Origin: Paenibacillus durus ATCC 35681
GTDB taxonomy: Bacteria > Bacillota > Bacilli > Paenibacillales > Paenibacillaceae
Reading direction: 5' to 3'
Assembly (NCBI RefSeq): GCF_000993825.1
Contig: NZ_CP011114.1
Coordinates: 1,426,001-1,490,000, forward strand
DNA length: 64,000 nucleotides
Shown here in pieces: positions 52,542 to 62,170 of this stretch; the first letter of the stretch is position 1, and every line of letters begins with the position of its first letter. The position numbers were made by a program, and so were the translations under genes. The notes below the pieces were generated by a model, which was not told the origin of the DNA, ran no database searches, and saw nothing but the letters and a program-made list of their open reading frames with translations.

Positions 52542-53189
52542 TTACTTCACAATTGTCAGAATCTCATCGATCTCTTTACGGGCAATCATTTTTGGCTGAA
52601 CGGCGGGGTGTCCAAGCGCAACCGCCATATTGATCTGCCGGTCCCCAGAAATATTTAAATATTCCCGAAGATCCTGTTCGGCAAGCAGCACGGGGCCGGT
52701 CATCGGACATGTGCCAAGCCCTTTGGCATGTGCGGCGAGCATCAAATTCTGAATGGACAGGCTGCTGCTCTTGATTCCTTCTTCAGCCCAGATCTCCGGA
52801 CTGCCGAACTCAAGCGGGTCGAAAATGCGCTCACGGAATTTAGAAGTATATGGGGTCGCCAGGCAAATAATCATCACAGGAGCGCTGCCGAAGGCGGTCG
52901 CGTAAGGGCCGAACGACTTCACCATCATCTTGGCTTCCCGCGCTAGTCCGCGTTGTTCCGCCGAAGCCGCGATTTCCTTCAGCCTTTCCCAAGTAAAGGC
53001 TTCAATCTCTTTGATTTTGTCACGGTTCATTACGGCGATAAATTCCCAGGTCTGCGAGTTGGTATCGCTGGGAGCAAACCGGGCGCAGTCGATAATATCC
53101 CTAATGTCTTCCGGGAGCACATCTTCTTCGCTGAAATCCCTGATGCTGCGGCGGGACTGTGCCAATTGCTTGAATTCGTCAAAAATCAT
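52542..53189 (-). CDS. Nitroreductase family protein
   Basis: A 215-residue FMN-dependent reductase. SRRSIRDFSEEDV is the FMN phosphate motif, RFAPSDTNSQTWEF the second flavin contact and AHAKGLGTCPMTGP the C-terminal one. Members reduce nitro groups, quinones or flavins, or dehalogenate. It stands alone, convergent to the csp gene. A weak GGAAGGGG site lies before the ATG. Confidence 0.87.
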   Translation of the reverse strand: MIFDEFKQLAQSRRSIRDFSEEDVLPEDIRDIIDCARFAPSDTNSQTWEFIAVMNRDKIKEIEAFTWERLKEIAASAEQRGLAREAKMMVKSFGPYATAFGSAPVMIICLATPYTSKFRERIFDPLEFGSPEIWAEEGIKSSSLSIQNLMLAAHAKGLGTCPMTGPVLLAEQDLREYLNISGDRQINMAVALGHPAVQPKMIARKEIDEILTIVK

Positions 53190-53468
53190 TGCAGTTATGC
53201 CCCTTCCAATATTGTTACCAAGTACTAATACCTGGTGCTGATTCTATTATAGCGCAAGTTCTTCCAGGTGAGAAGTATCGCAGGCCGTATAGAGTGCTGG
53301 CTGCAATAGGAAGCTTGCCATGGCAGAGCTATATAGATATAAAATTCCGTCCATACCGATCTGTGAATTTGAGCGTCATGTATCTGACAGTAGACGAACA
53401 GAGTAATATGAGACGTGAAGTGCCGCTATTTTGCACTGCAAATGGGGATTCCGGAGTGATATTGTTGT

Positions 53469-53497
53469 TTGTACAAACGTTTGGATCATATTATAAT
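53469..53497 (+). promoter_or_regulatory. Promoter of the DUF2600 gene
   Basis: TTGTAC (53469-53474) and TATAAT (53492-53497) are 17 bases apart. A small palindrome, TTTGTACAAA, covers the -35. Apart from this, the 337-base gap 53190-53526 holds no gene I can support. Confidence 0.6.
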
Positions 53498-53526
53498 AAT
53501 TATGATTTGGATAAGGAGACAACAAT

Positions 53527-54624
53527 GTGGAGGCACCGTCATTGAGTGAATTTGAGCAAGGCCGTTCCCTGAGTCCGCGTGGCCCGGTTGGATTGATGAG
53601 CAGGGTCTACAAGTACGTGCTGCCTGAGGTGAGAAACTGCCTTAATCAGTGGCGCAAAGATGCGGAAGGGATTCCCGATCCCGAGCTCCGGAAGCAAGCG
53701 CTCGCAAGCATTGAAACGAAACAGTTTCATTGTGAAGGCGGAGGTGTTTATGCCGCCGGAAATTTACCGATGAGGCACATTCTCATTCCGCTGATAGTCG
53801 CGTACCAGACGATAAGCGATTACTTGGACAACTTGTGCGACCGCAGCACTTCTATGGACCCTGACGACTTCAGGTTGCTGCACCAATCGATGCTGGATGC
53901 GATTACACCAGGTGCTGAACCGGTTAATTATTATGCGCTCCGCAGTGAACAGAATGACGGCGGATATCTGCATCGGCTGGTCCGCACTTGTCAGGAAATG
54001 ATCTCAAGGCTTCCCGGGTACACGGCGGCGGCTTCTGAGATCTATGATCTGGCTGCATTGTATACGGACCTTCAGGTATACAAGCATATCCGTCCGGAAA
54101 TGAGAGAAGCTGCGCTTAAGGAATGGTGGGAGGAGAACAGAAGCAGGGCGCCGCAATTATATTGGAATGAATTTGCGGCGGCAACTGGATCGACATTAGG
54201 TGTCTTTATGCTTTTTCTGGCTTCCTGCGATTCAAGGCTGACCAAGCCGGACGTTTCATTAATCCGATCGGGGTATTTCCCGCATTTGTGCTGCTTGCAT
54301 ATTATGCTGGACTATCTGATCGACCAGGATGAAGACCGTGCCGGCGGCGATCTCAATTTCTGCAATTACTATGACAATACGGATATCATGCTGAATCGGA
54401 TCGCTTCAATCGTGGAGTGGGCACGAAGAGATGTTCGGAACATACCTGAGACTCCCTTGCACCGCATGATCATCGAGGGGCTGCTGGCATTGTATTTATC
54501 CGATCCGAAAGTAAGCGAACAGCGGGAGGTTCGCTCAGTGTCGAGACGGCTGATGAAGAGAAGTCCGCTTACCAGACTATTCTTCTTTGTCAACAGCCGA
54601 TGGATACGCAAGCATTTGTATTAG
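53527..54624 (+). CDS. ytpB: DUF2600/YtpB terpene synthase
   Basis: A 365-residue all-helical protein of the YtpB family. B. subtilis YtpB is tetraprenyl-beta-curcumene synthase and makes sesquarterpene precursors. The metal-binding aspartates are in DYLDNLCD (98-105), and a second acidic site is MLDYLIDQDEDRAGGDLNFCNYY. The start is GTG at 53527, seven bases after AAGGAGA; an ATG two bases earlier is in another frame. It is followed by pfkA, 24 bases on. No squalene-cyclase homologue is in the window. Confidence 0.9.
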   Translation: MEAPSLSEFEQGRSLSPRGPVGLMSRVYKYVLPEVRNCLNQWRKDAEGIPDPELRKQALASIETKQFHCEGGGVYAAGNLPMRHILIPLIVAYQTISDYLDNLCDRSTSMDPDDFRLLHQSMLDAITPGAEPVNYYALRSEQNDGGYLHRLVRTCQEMISRLPGYTAAASEIYDLAALYTDLQVYKHIRPEMREAALKEWWEENRSRAPQLYWNEFAAATGSTLGVFMLFLASCDSRLTKPDVSLIRSGYFPHLCCLHIMLDYLIDQDEDRAGGDLNFCNYYDNTDIMLNRIASIVEWARRDVRNIPETPLHRMIIEGLLALYLSDPKVSEQREVRSVSRRLMKRSPLTRLFFFVNSRWIRKHLY

Positions 54625-54648
54625 CATTCTAAGGAGGAAACCATTCGT

Positions 54649-55620
54649 ATGGCAGATGTAAAAAAAATTGCAGTATTGACAAGCGGCGGGGATTCGCAAG
54701 GGATGAACGCCGCCGTGCGCGCCGTCGTGCGCAGCGCCATTTATTACGGTGTTGATGTATTCGGTATTCAGCGCGGATATCATGGGCTATTAAACCGGGA
54801 TATCTTCCCGATGACGATTCGCAGCGTCGGCGACATTATTCAGCGCGGGGGCACAATTCTTCAATCCGCCCGCTGTCTGGAATTCCTGCAGCCGGAAGGC
54901 CAGCAAAAAGGCGCCGATATCTTGCGTGAGTACGGCATCGACGGACTTGTCGTCATCGGCGGTGACGGATCTTACAACGGGGCGAACAAATTGAGCAAGC
55001 TCGGCATTAAGACGATGGGGCTTCCAGGAACGATTGACAATGATATTTCCTTTACCGATTACACTATCGGTTTCGATACCGCTGTCAGCGTTGTTGTGGA
55101 TGCCATTAACAAGCTGCGGGATACGATGTCTTCCCATGAACGTTCTTCCGTCGTTGAAGTTATGGGGCGGCACTGCGGCGACATCGCCTTGCATGCTGGA
55201 CTGGCTTCCGGTGCAGAAACGATCCTCGTCCCCGAAATACCTTTCGATCTGGACGAAGTTGCAGACCGGATGAAGGAAAACTTCGCCAGAGGCAAGCAGC
55301 ATAGTATTATTATCGTAGCTGAAGGCGTAGGCAAAGGCGAAGACATCGCTCATGCGCTTAAGGACCGGCATGCTTCGATCGATGCGCGCGTAACGGTACT
55401 GGGACATATCCAGCGCGGCGGCAGCCCGACTCCGGCAGACCGTAACCTGGCAAGCCGTTTGGGTGACTTTGCCGTGCGCAAATTGATCGAGGGTGAATCG
55501 GGCAAAGCCTGCGGCATCATTAATGGCGAGCTTACTCTTACCGATATCGATCTTGTCGTCAACACCAAGAAAGAATTCGATCTGGACACGTATAATCTGG
55601 CTTTGCGTCTGTCCCAGTAA
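54649..55620 (+). CDS. pfkA: ATP-dependent 6-phosphofructokinase
   Basis: A 323-residue glycolytic kinase. LTSGGDSQGMNAAVRAVVR is the ATP site (Gln in place of the more usual Pro/Ala), VVIGGDGSYNGA, GLPGTIDNDI with the catalytic Asp, and GFDTAVSVVVDAINKLRDT the fructose 6-phosphate region. AAGGAGGAAA precedes the ATG. It is not next to pyk or accA, as in Bacillus. A longer C-terminal variant loop may make it a second, minor PFK, but the key residues are intact. Confidence 0.93.
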   Translation: MADVKKIAVLTSGGDSQGMNAAVRAVVRSAIYYGVDVFGIQRGYHGLLNRDIFPMTIRSVGDIIQRGGTILQSARCLEFLQPEGQQKGADILREYGIDGLVVIGGDGSYNGANKLSKLGIKTMGLPGTIDNDISFTDYTIGFDTAVSVVVDAINKLRDTMSSHERSSVVEVMGRHCGDIALHAGLASGAETILVPEIPFDLDEVADRMKENFARGKQHSIIIVAEGVGKGEDIAHALKDRHASIDARVTVLGHIQRGGSPTPADRNLASRLGDFAVRKLIEGESGKACGIINGELTLTDIDLVVNTKKEFDLDTYNLALRLSQ

Positions 55621-55647
55621 GATTGCAGCTCGTATATATCAGTACAG

Positions 55648-55678
55648 GCCCTGCGCAAATCAGCGTGGGGTTTTTTGT
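55648..55678 (+). terminator. Terminator of pfkA
   Basis: CCCTGCGC and GCGTGGGG form an imperfect stem around a six-base loop, followed by TTTTTTGTT. Confidence 0.65.
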
Positions 55679-55781
55679 TGCGCGAAATATCGTTTCCGGG
55701 CTAACCGTAATCTGTCTAACCGTAATCTGTACCGCCATTGACCGGACGCCCGAGCCAGCGATCAGATCCGAAGCTAATATG

Positions 55782-55828
55782 CAAAAAGCCGCACCTCTCA
55801 GCAGATTGATCTACCGAAGGAGCGGCCT
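55782..55828 (-). terminator. Terminator of the MATE gene
   Basis: On the minus strand GCCGCTCCT pairs with AGGTGCGGC, followed by TTTTT. It lies 51 bases after the MATE stop. Confidence 0.75.
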
Positions 55829-55878
55829 TTCTGAATGCTTAATTAGGAGTGCTGCTGTTTCTTTCGCCGCTGATTTCC

Positions 55879-57252
55879 TTAGTTTTCCGTCTGCGTTCCG
55901 GAATATTGCGCCGCAAATCGGTGCTGGACCTTAAAGAGCCGGCTAAGCAGCAGCACCGCCCCGATAGCCAGACCCGTGATGAGCCCGATCCAGTAGCCGT
56001 ACGCACCTAAATCTGTATGTTCGGCAAGAACATAGCCGGTGGGGAGTCCGATAATCCAGTAGGCGACGAAGCAGATGATAAAGGCTGGGTTTACGTCTTT
56101 ATATCCGCGTAGAACGCCTTGGGTCGGCGTCGCAATGGCATCGGAGATCTGGAAAAAGATCGCATAGATTAGAAAATGCTTGATCAACGCGATAACTTTC
56201 GGATCGGTAGAATATAAGCCAGCCACATGGCTGCCGGCAAAGAGCAGCACGAGAGCGGTGACCAGCGACATAGAGGCGGCCGAGCCAATGCCGAGCAGGC
56301 TGTACTGGCGGGCATCCTTCAACCTTCCCGAACCGGCCTCGAAGCCGACGAGAATGGTAAGACTCATGCAGATGCTGAGCGGAATCATGTACAGCATAGA
56401 GGCAAAGTTGATCGCCGCCTGATGAGCGGCAATCGTCATCGTGTCGAACCGGCTCATCAGCAGTGTAACCGTGGAGAAGACCGCTGTCTCAAAAAAGATG
56501 GAGAAGCCAATCGGCACGCCAATCAAGAGCTGCTCCTTAATGGCCGCTGGCGAGAGTGCGTGAAATTTACGGAGTATCCCTAGATTTTTAAAAGGCTCTG
56601 CCAGAAATATAAACAGAAGCGCCACACCAAAAATGACCCAGTACGTGATGGCGGAAGCAACACCTGCACCGACCCCGCCCATACGGGGAAAGCCCCAGTG
56701 GCCAAAGATTAACAGATAATTTAATCCGACATTTACAGGCAGGGCGATTAGAGTAATGAACATTGACACCCGGGTTTGTCCGGTTGCATCAATACAGCTG
56801 CGCAGCACGGTGTACCCGAACAGAGGAATGACTCCGAAGGATAGGGCGCCCAGAAAGCGAAAAGCGATGCTCCGTACGGAAGGCTCAAGGTCCATAAAAC
56901 TCAGAACCGGTCCCAAAGCGAGCGCTCCAAGCACCAGTACGAGAAGTGATACGATAAGCGACAGCCAGATGCCCTGCATGACTTTGTAAGCGACTTCGCC
57001 ATCGCGCCGTTTTCCTAACAGCTGCGAAACGATAGGGGTAAGGCCGATTAAGATACCGCTCAGTCCAGTTTGGATGGGAATCCACAGGCTGGTTCCGATC
57101 GCGACCCCGGCGAGATCGGCGGTACCAAATCTGCCCGACATGTTCGTATCGAAAAAAGCGATTGCGGACAAGGCGATTTGAGTAATGAGGATGGGGAAAA
57201 GAATATGGAAAAACTGGATTATTTTTTGGCCGAATGATGTTGTTGGTTTCAT
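55879..57252 (-). CDS. MATE efflux transporter (NorM type)
   Basis: A 457-residue membrane protein with 12 predicted helices. The N-terminal ILITQIALSAIAFFDTNMSGRFGTADLAGVAIGTS (read across a loop) and the matching second-half LMSRFDTMTIAAHQAAINFASMLYM are the MATE halves, with the acidic residue of FFDTNMSG as the likely cation site. The start ATG at 57252 has ACGAGG before it; the frame upstream is not supported. Multidrug or dye export by Na+ or H+ is the family role. Confidence 0.86.
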   Translation of the reverse strand: MKPTTSFGQKIIQFFHILFPILITQIALSAIAFFDTNMSGRFGTADLAGVAIGTSLWIPIQTGLSGILIGLTPIVSQLLGKRRDGEVAYKVMQGIWLSLIVSLLVLVLGALALGPVLSFMDLEPSVRSIAFRFLGALSFGVIPLFGYTVLRSCIDATGQTRVSMFITLIALPVNVGLNYLLIFGHWGFPRMGGVGAGVASAITYWVIFGVALLFIFLAEPFKNLGILRKFHALSPAAIKEQLLIGVPIGFSIFFETAVFSTVTLLMSRFDTMTIAAHQAAINFASMLYMIPLSICMSLTILVGFEAGSGRLKDARQYSLLGIGSAASMSLVTALVLLFAGSHVAGLYSTDPKVIALIKHFLIYAIFFQISDAIATPTQGVLRGYKDVNPAFIICFVAYWIIGLPTGYVLAEHTDLGAYGYWIGLITGLAIGAVLLLSRLFKVQHRFAAQYSGTQTEN

Positions 57253-57328
57253 GAAAATATGCCTCGTTATCTTTAAGTTTGCAAATCTGGAGAAAAACAA
57301 GCACAGGCCGCTGTAAGGCCGGCTCCAG

Positions 57329-57355
57329 CAAAGAACCCGGCACCTGCGCCGGGTC
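57329..57355 (-). terminator. Terminator of the DUF4015 gene
   Basis: On the minus strand ACCCGGCGCAGGTGCCGGGT forms a stem-loop followed by TCTTT. Confidence 0.7.
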
Positions 57356-57407
57356 TCTGATCAAAAATATAAGAATAATTTAGATGGTTTAATCATTGCA
57401 GTATTCG

Positions 57408-58661
57408 TTATTTTTCGTAGTCGACGTCCGGTGAATACCGATTGCTCGCATTCCATAACAGGAATTCGTTAACATTCTGTTCTTTCATTGCGCGGATCTG
57501 ATCTTCCACCTGCTGCTTGCCGTATTTGATATAATGACCGCTGCCAAGCCAACTGGCTGTGAAGTCTTGAATCCAGGGCCTTATAATCGGCTTGTAGCTG
57601 CCTAGCGGATTCAATTTCTTGTGGGTATCCACCATTGAGCCTTTGATGGTCGCGTAAGGGTTCTTATCCGGGTCCTTGACGTTGAACCAGCCGACCGAAT
57701 AATGGCTTGGGTAAACCATGGGACTAATGACATCCACGTTCTTGGAAATTTTCACAAAATCCTGACCAATTCCTTCTGCGGCCGGAACCGAGGCGGCATA
57801 ACCGAAAATATCAACGGATACCCTTACGCCGAGCGGATTTAGCTCCTGCTTCGCATACTTGACGAAGTCCGAAACGATTTGAACCCGGCTTTTTCCTGCG
57901 ACCTTGGTGTATTTCAGCGAGTCCGCCCGTTTTTCAAATCCTTCGGGGAAGCGGACGTAATCGAACTGGATCTCTTTGAAGCCGAGCTTAACCGCTTCTT
58001 TGGCGATTTCTACATTGTATTTCCATACATTTTCGTTGTAGGGATTGACGAAGCTGTCTCCGCCTTTGTTGTGCCATACGGAACCGTTACTCTTCACGAA
58101 CGACAATTGCGGGTTCTTCTTGGCAAGCACGGAATCCTTGAAGACAACGATCCGGGCGATCGGATAGACATTATGCTTCTTAAGCCGTTCCATCAATTTG
58201 TTGATATCGCCGATAAAAGGCTGGGGTTTGCCCATCTGCTGCAGCTCGGCGTTATCCGTCTTGTAGGTGATGTAACCGGCGTCGTCCTTGATGTCGATAA
58301 CCATCGCGTTCAGTTCCGTCTTGTCGATCAAATTTAGCAGCGTATCCATCCGCGAGCCGCCAGCACTGTACGCAGTGACGTATATTCCTTTGACTTTGGG
58401 AGCGTCCGGCTGAGGATCGGGCAGGGGGGCGCCATCAAGGGCTCTGGTTGCATCCGGCGAGGCGGAAGGTGCAGGAGTTGAAGCAGCGCCTCCTGGTTTC
58501 GAATCCGCCCAGCCTCCAGGTGCACTTGGCGGGGCTGTTTGATTTACGGCAACTGTATAAGTGACGGATTGAAGTACGGAAGTAGCGTCAGCTTGCGATT
58601 GCCCATGCTGAACGCCCACGCTTCCCAGGGCCATCATCAATATAGCCCAAGTGATGTTCAT
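57408..58661 (-). CDS. Secreted or membrane-anchored DUF4015 glycosidase-like protein
   Basis: A 417-residue protein with an N-terminal hydrophobic stretch (ITWAILMMALGSVGV), a Pro/Ala/Ser-rich linker (about 40-90) and a TIM-barrel domain of the putative glycosyl hydrolase family DUF4015. KGIYVTAYSAGG, NAMVIDIKDDAGYITY, FKEIQFDYVRFPEG and VISPMVYPSHY are the conserved strands, and the acidic residues in DIKDD and FDYVRFP are candidate catalytic groups. Activity is unproven. The start is ATG behind GAGGAGAG. Confidence 0.8.
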   Translation of the reverse strand: MNITWAILMMALGSVGVQHGQSQADATSVLQSVTYTVAVNQTAPPSAPGGWADSKPGGAASTPAPSASPDATRALDGAPLPDPQPDAPKVKGIYVTAYSAGGSRMDTLLNLIDKTELNAMVIDIKDDAGYITYKTDNAELQQMGKPQPFIGDINKLMERLKKHNVYPIARIVVFKDSVLAKKNPQLSFVKSNGSVWHNKGGDSFVNPYNENVWKYNVEIAKEAVKLGFKEIQFDYVRFPEGFEKRADSLKYTKVAGKSRVQIVSDFVKYAKQELNPLGVRVSVDIFGYAASVPAAEGIGQDFVKISKNVDVISPMVYPSHYSVGWFNVKDPDKNPYATIKGSMVDTHKKLNPLGSYKPIIRPWIQDFTASWLGSGHYIKYGKQQVEDQIRAMKEQNVNEFLLWNASNRYSPDVDYEK

Positions 58662-58782
58662 TTTTCTCTCTCCTCTTTTATGTACGTTGGTATAAATTAT
58701 AATAAGAATGGTAACGAATAAAAAGAACAGGTTTGTAACAATAATGAATGATTTGTCAATCTTCTGCCGATCGTAAGATTAT

Positions 58783-58832
58783 AAAAAAAGTAAATGCCGC
58801 CTGAACCGGATATTAAGCTGGTCCAAGCGGCA
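58783..58832 (-). terminator. Terminator of the small gene at 58854-59048
   Basis: On the minus strand GCCGCTTGGACC pairs with GGTTCAGGCGGC, followed by an A/T-rich run ending in TTTTTTT. Confidence 0.75.
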
Positions 58833-58853
58833 ACCTTAAAACTCGTGTTTCCT

Positions 58854-59048
58854 TCATTGAAGATACGCAGAATCCTGATGCTCGCAAATGCTGTACTGAA
58901 TGATGTCCATCGCATCAGCAGAGTCCAGAATGCTCAGCCCGTCCCGCAGAACGATCATGGAATCGAGTTCGTCCTGCTTGAGAAACGGCATCATATCTGG
59001 ATACCACTTCATGACGATTTCTGACAATTTCACCGTTTCCATTTCCAC
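58854..59048 (-). CDS. Small acidic hypothetical protein
   Basis: A 64-residue protein, VEMETVKLSEIVMKWYPDMMPFLKQDE and so on, acidic and with two short helices predicted. The start could be GTG at 59057 or 59048; AAAGGAAAGG precedes both, and 59048 has better spacing. A terminator follows. The function and family are not recognised, though its size and MIxxDxxM-like pattern recall DUF1858-type helical proteins. Confidence 0.6.
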   Translation of the reverse strand: MEMETVKLSEIVMKWYPDMMPFLKQDELDSMIVLRDGLSILDSADAMDIIQYSICEHQDSAYLQ

Positions 59049-59219
59049 AGTAATCACCCTTTCCTTTTTCGAATGTTGCTGAACTTAAATTCAGGTTTCA
59101 CCCAGAAAAACGACAAGTGCCTGGAAAAGAGGGCAGAGCAGAATCATCAAGAGCATGTATTGACTTCTAACGCATCATTAATATATCACAATTTTTAAGC
59201 ATGTGCACCATTTAACAAG

Positions 59220-60041
59220 TTACCTTTTGCGGAACGATCCCATAATACCAACCGTTTCCAAAATATTGACAAAAGCTTGCGGATCGCTCTGTTTGATGAT
59301 TCGCTTGAGCTCCGCCAACTCGTAACGGGTCGTCACTGTCATTAGCATGTCCTTTTCCGTATGGGAGTAAGCGCCCTCGGTCTTGATCTTGGTTACGCCT
59401 CTCTGGAGTTCAAGCAGGTGCTGCAGCATTTCGTCCGTGCGGTTCGTAATAATTAATACGGTAACTTTAATATGGCTAACGTGGATCAGATCAACCACCC
59501 GGCCGGTTACGTACATGGAGGCCATTGAAGCCAGAGTAATGTTCCAGTTATTCTCTAGATAACCTGCGGCCAGAATAACTAGCGCATTCAGGGAAACGAG
59601 TACGTTGCCAATGGGAAAGTCCCTATGGCGGCTGATGATTGAGCCCAGAATATCGAAGCCTCCGGACGAACCGCCGACGCGGAACGAAATTCCGCTGCCG
59701 ACCCCGACGAGCACTCCGCCGAATACGGAGGCCAACAGCATATCGGAGACAAGCGGCTTTACGGGAATGATTTCAATCAACCAGGCTGCTGCGGCAACCG
59801 ACGCAATGCTAAGCACGATAAAACGCCGGCCAAGCTGAAACCATCCGGCAACCAGCAGAGGAATGTTGAAGAGAAGATACAGCAAACTGACATTGAGCGG
59901 AGTAAAATAGCTTGCCAGCATGGACAGACCGGACACGCCGCCGCTCAGCAGCCGATGAGGTATAAGGAACAGATTGAAGCCGGCGGCAATCAGTCCGGAG
60001 CCGAAGATTACGGCCAGAAGGCTGAAGCAATATCTAAGCAA
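59220..60041 (-). CDS. YitT family membrane protein (DUF2179)
   Basis: A 273-residue protein with about five helices and a C-terminal cytoplasmic DUF2179 domain (about 205-265). LFLIPHRLLSGGVSGLSMLA, GVGSGISFRVGGSSGGFDILGSIISRHRD (split across a loop) and the closing AFVNILETVGIMGSFRKR are typical. Members number several in each Bacillus genome, and their role is unclear. The start TTG at 60041 lies seven bases after GGAAGGTGA; the longer frame has no site. Confidence 0.88.
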   Translation of the reverse strand: MLRYCFSLLAVIFGSGLIAAGFNLFLIPHRLLSGGVSGLSMLASYFTPLNVSLLYLLFNIPLLVAGWFQLGRRFIVLSIASVAAAAWLIEIIPVKPLVSDMLLASVFGGVLVGVGSGISFRVGGSSGGFDILGSIISRHRDFPIGNVLVSLNALVILAAGYLENNWNITLASMASMYVTGRVVDLIHVSHIKVTVLIITNRTDEMLQHLLELQRGVTKIKTEGAYSHTEKDMLMTVTTRYELAELKRIIKQSDPQAFVNILETVGIMGSFRKR

Positions 60042-60140
60042 GCAAAAATCACCTTCCGAAATAATGGGATGTAAGTAAGAATGCAAACGATGTAAGTACA
60101 AATGAAAGGAATACGCTGGTATTCCTCTTTGGATTTGTGA

Positions 60141-60379
60141 TATAATGTATAGGATATTCTTGAGTAGAGCGTTACAATGAACTTTTTGCATTGTTTCGAA
60201 TGTGAAGCTACTGTTGTTCGGGCCTATTAGAGCACCTGATGAAAGGACGGCCCGCCGTCCCCTTACGCGAAACCATGCAGAGTTTCCGGCATGATTGGAC
60301 AGCCTATAAATGTTTGCCGCTACTTAAGAATACAGACAAGCATGTGGAATGTCCACTGTATAGAAGGAGCATGAATAAT
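60141..60379 (+). promoter_or_regulatory. Extended -10 promoter and ~230-base leader of the helicase gene
   Basis: TGATATAATG (TATAAT at 60141-60146) is an extended -10 box without a clear -35. The leader contains a hairpin, GGACGG-CCCG-CCGTCC (60245-60260), and no terminator. Long leaders are common on cold-induced DEAD-box genes. The gap 60042-60379 has no other gene I can support. Confidence 0.5.
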
Positions 60380-61975
60380 TTGAAGACATTTGCAGAATTT
60401 GACTTGGACCCGAAAGTGTTGCAAGCCATCACAGAACTGGGATTCGAGGAAGCAACTCCGATTCAATCCCAGTCCATCCCGATCGCTATGACAGGAAGTG
60501 ACTTGATCGGACAAGCCCAGACCGGTACCGGGAAGACGGCAGCATTCGGTATTCCGCTTATCACCAAGATTCCACGCGAGGAAGAAAAAATCGTAGCGCT
60601 GATCATGACGCCGACCCGTGAACTTGCCATTCAGGTAGCGGAAGAAATCGGCAAGCTTAGCCGCTTCAAGGGAATCCGATCCCTGCCAATCTATGGCGGT
60701 CAGGACATCGGCCGCCAAATCCGCGGTCTGAAGAAGAAACCGCAGATCATTATCGGTACGCCGGGACGTCTGCTTGACCACATTAACCGCAAGACGATCC
60801 GTCTGGACGACGTGCAGACCGTCGTACTGGATGAAGCGGACGAAATGCTGGATATGGGCTTCATGGACGATATCCAGTCCATCCTGAAGCTCGTTCCTGA
60901 AGAACGGCAGACTATGCTGTTCTCGGCAACGATGCCTCCGAACATCCAGCGTCTTGCCCAGCAGTTCCTTAAGAACCCAGAGCATGTCTCCGTCATTCCG
61001 AAGCAGGTTAGCGCGCCGCTGATCGATCAGGCGTACATTGAAGTCCCGGAACGCCAGAAGTTCGAAGCGCTGAGCCGTTTGATCGATATGGAATCTCCGG
61101 AACTTGCGATCGTATTCGGACGGACGAAGCGCCGGGTTGATGAGTTGTCCGAAGCGCTCCAAAAGCGCGGCTACTCCGCAGATGGTCTGCACGGCGACCT
61201 GTCTCAGAACCAGCGCGATGCTGTAATGCGTAAATTCCGCGACGGAAGCATCGATGTACTGGTTGCGACCGACGTGGCGGCTCGCGGACTCGACGTTTCC
61301 GGGGTAACGCATGTCATTAACTTTGACCTGCCGCAGGACCCGGAAAGCTATGTTCACCGAATTGGACGTACCGGACGCGCAGGCAAGGAAGGCGCTGCCG
61401 TATCGTTTGTGACTCCTCGCGAAATCGACCATCTGCGTCTTATTGAGCGTGTGACTCGTCACCGGATTGCCCGCAAGCCGCTGCCTACGATGGCTGAGGC
61501 GATTGAAGGCAAACAGCGCGTTACCGCCGAGCGGCTGATGGATACGATGGAGAATGGAGAACTGAACGAGTACAAGGGTATTGCGATCCAACTGCTTGAG
61601 CAGTATGATTCCGTTCGTCTGCTGTCCGCAGCGATGCAGCTGCTTACCGGGGAGAAGAAGGATTCCGAAATCCAACTGACACCGGAAGAACCGATCCGCG
61701 TGAAACGCCGTGGCGGTAAGAATGATATCCGCAGCGGGCGTAAGCCTAGCGGCTATAGCGGCAACCGCGGCGGCTATGGCGGCGGAGGAGGATACCGGGG
61801 CAACCGCGAAGGCGGCAGCCGTGGCGGTTATAACAGCGGCGGCAGCGGCGGCAGCGGCGGCGGATACAAAGGCAGCCGTGAAGGTTCGAGCTATCGCGGC
61901 GGAGAACGCAAATTCCAGCGTCCGGCCGACGGTGAGCGCCGCACGCCGAAGCGTGAGGACTCTTTCGATATTTAA
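60380..61975 (+). CDS. cshA: DEAD-box ATP-dependent RNA helicase (CshA-like)
   Basis: A 531-residue RNA helicase. Q motif region [15 protein letters not shown], motif [13 protein letters not shown] as [16 protein letters not shown] as LFSATMP, and in the second RecA domain [14 protein letters not shown] and [13 protein letters not shown]. The C-terminal 110 residues are rich in Gly, Arg, Ser and Tyr (an RGG-type tail), ending KREDSFDI. The preferred start is TTG at 60380, ten bases after AAGGAG; ATG at 60371 sits too close. CshA takes part in mRNA decay and ribosome assembly in the cold. The exact orthology is a guess. Confidence 0.93.
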   Translation: MKTFAEFDLDPKVLQAITELGFEEATPIQSQSIPIAMTGSDLIGQAQTGTGKTAAFGIPLITKIPREEEKIVALIMTPTRELAIQVAEEIGKLSRFKGIRSLPIYGGQDIGRQIRGLKKKPQIIIGTPGRLLDHINRKTIRLDDVQTVVLDEADEMLDMGFMDDIQSILKLVPEERQTMLFSATMPPNIQRLAQQFLKNPEHVSVIPKQVSAPLIDQAYIEVPERQKFEALSRLIDMESPELAIVFGRTKRRVDELSEALQKRGYSADGLHGDLSQNQRDAVMRKFRDGSIDVLVATDVAARGLDVSGVTHVINFDLPQDPESYVHRIGRTGRAGKEGAAVSFVTPREIDHLRLIERVTRHRIARKPLPTMAEAIEGKQRVTAERLMDTMENGELNEYKGIAIQLLEQYDSVRLLSAAMQLLTGEKKDSEIQLTPEEPIRVKRRGGKNDIRSGRKPSGYSGNRGGYGGGGGYRGNREGGSRGGYNSGGSGGSGGGYKGSREGSSYRGGERKFQRPADGERRTPKREDSFDI

Positions 61976-62010
61976 GCTCGGCGGGCGGTTGACAAGCCCA
62001 GAGCAGCATA

Positions 62011-62050
62011 GAAGACGGTGCGCATCATGTGCGCGCCGTCTTCTTTTTTT
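62011..62050 (+). terminator. Terminator of the helicase gene
   Basis: GAAGACGGTGCGC pairs with GCGCGCCGTCTTC (one mismatch) over ATCATGT, followed by seven T residues. Confidence 0.94.
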
Positions 62051-62170
62051 ACCTCTACATAACCAAGGGTAGAGCGCCGCCCAAACTTACATGACTTAAG
62101 CTATGGAAATGCCGTGGTGAAATAAGGTATAGTTAAGCTATGCAGTAGCGAAGAGACAGGAGGAAGGAAA

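Noticed and set aside
53189..53545. 118-codon frame upstream of ytpB
   Set aside because: No ribosome site, unnatural composition, and it overlaps a clear promoter for the next gene.
59107..59160. 21-codon hydrophobic frame on the minus strand (MLLMILLCPLF and on)
   Set aside because: It has no ribosome site and is too short to judge; hydrophobic runs of this length arise often by chance.
60239..60379. Possible 47-residue N-terminal extension of the DEAD-box helicase
   Set aside because: It has no ribosome site, its composition is unlike the helicase, and it ends in a good AAGGAG site just before the TTG/ATG of the normal start.
61720..61960. Repeat-like GGC-rich tract at the end of the helicase gene
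   Set aside because: It is explained by the Gly/Arg-rich tail of the protein; no regular repeat unit or spacer is present.
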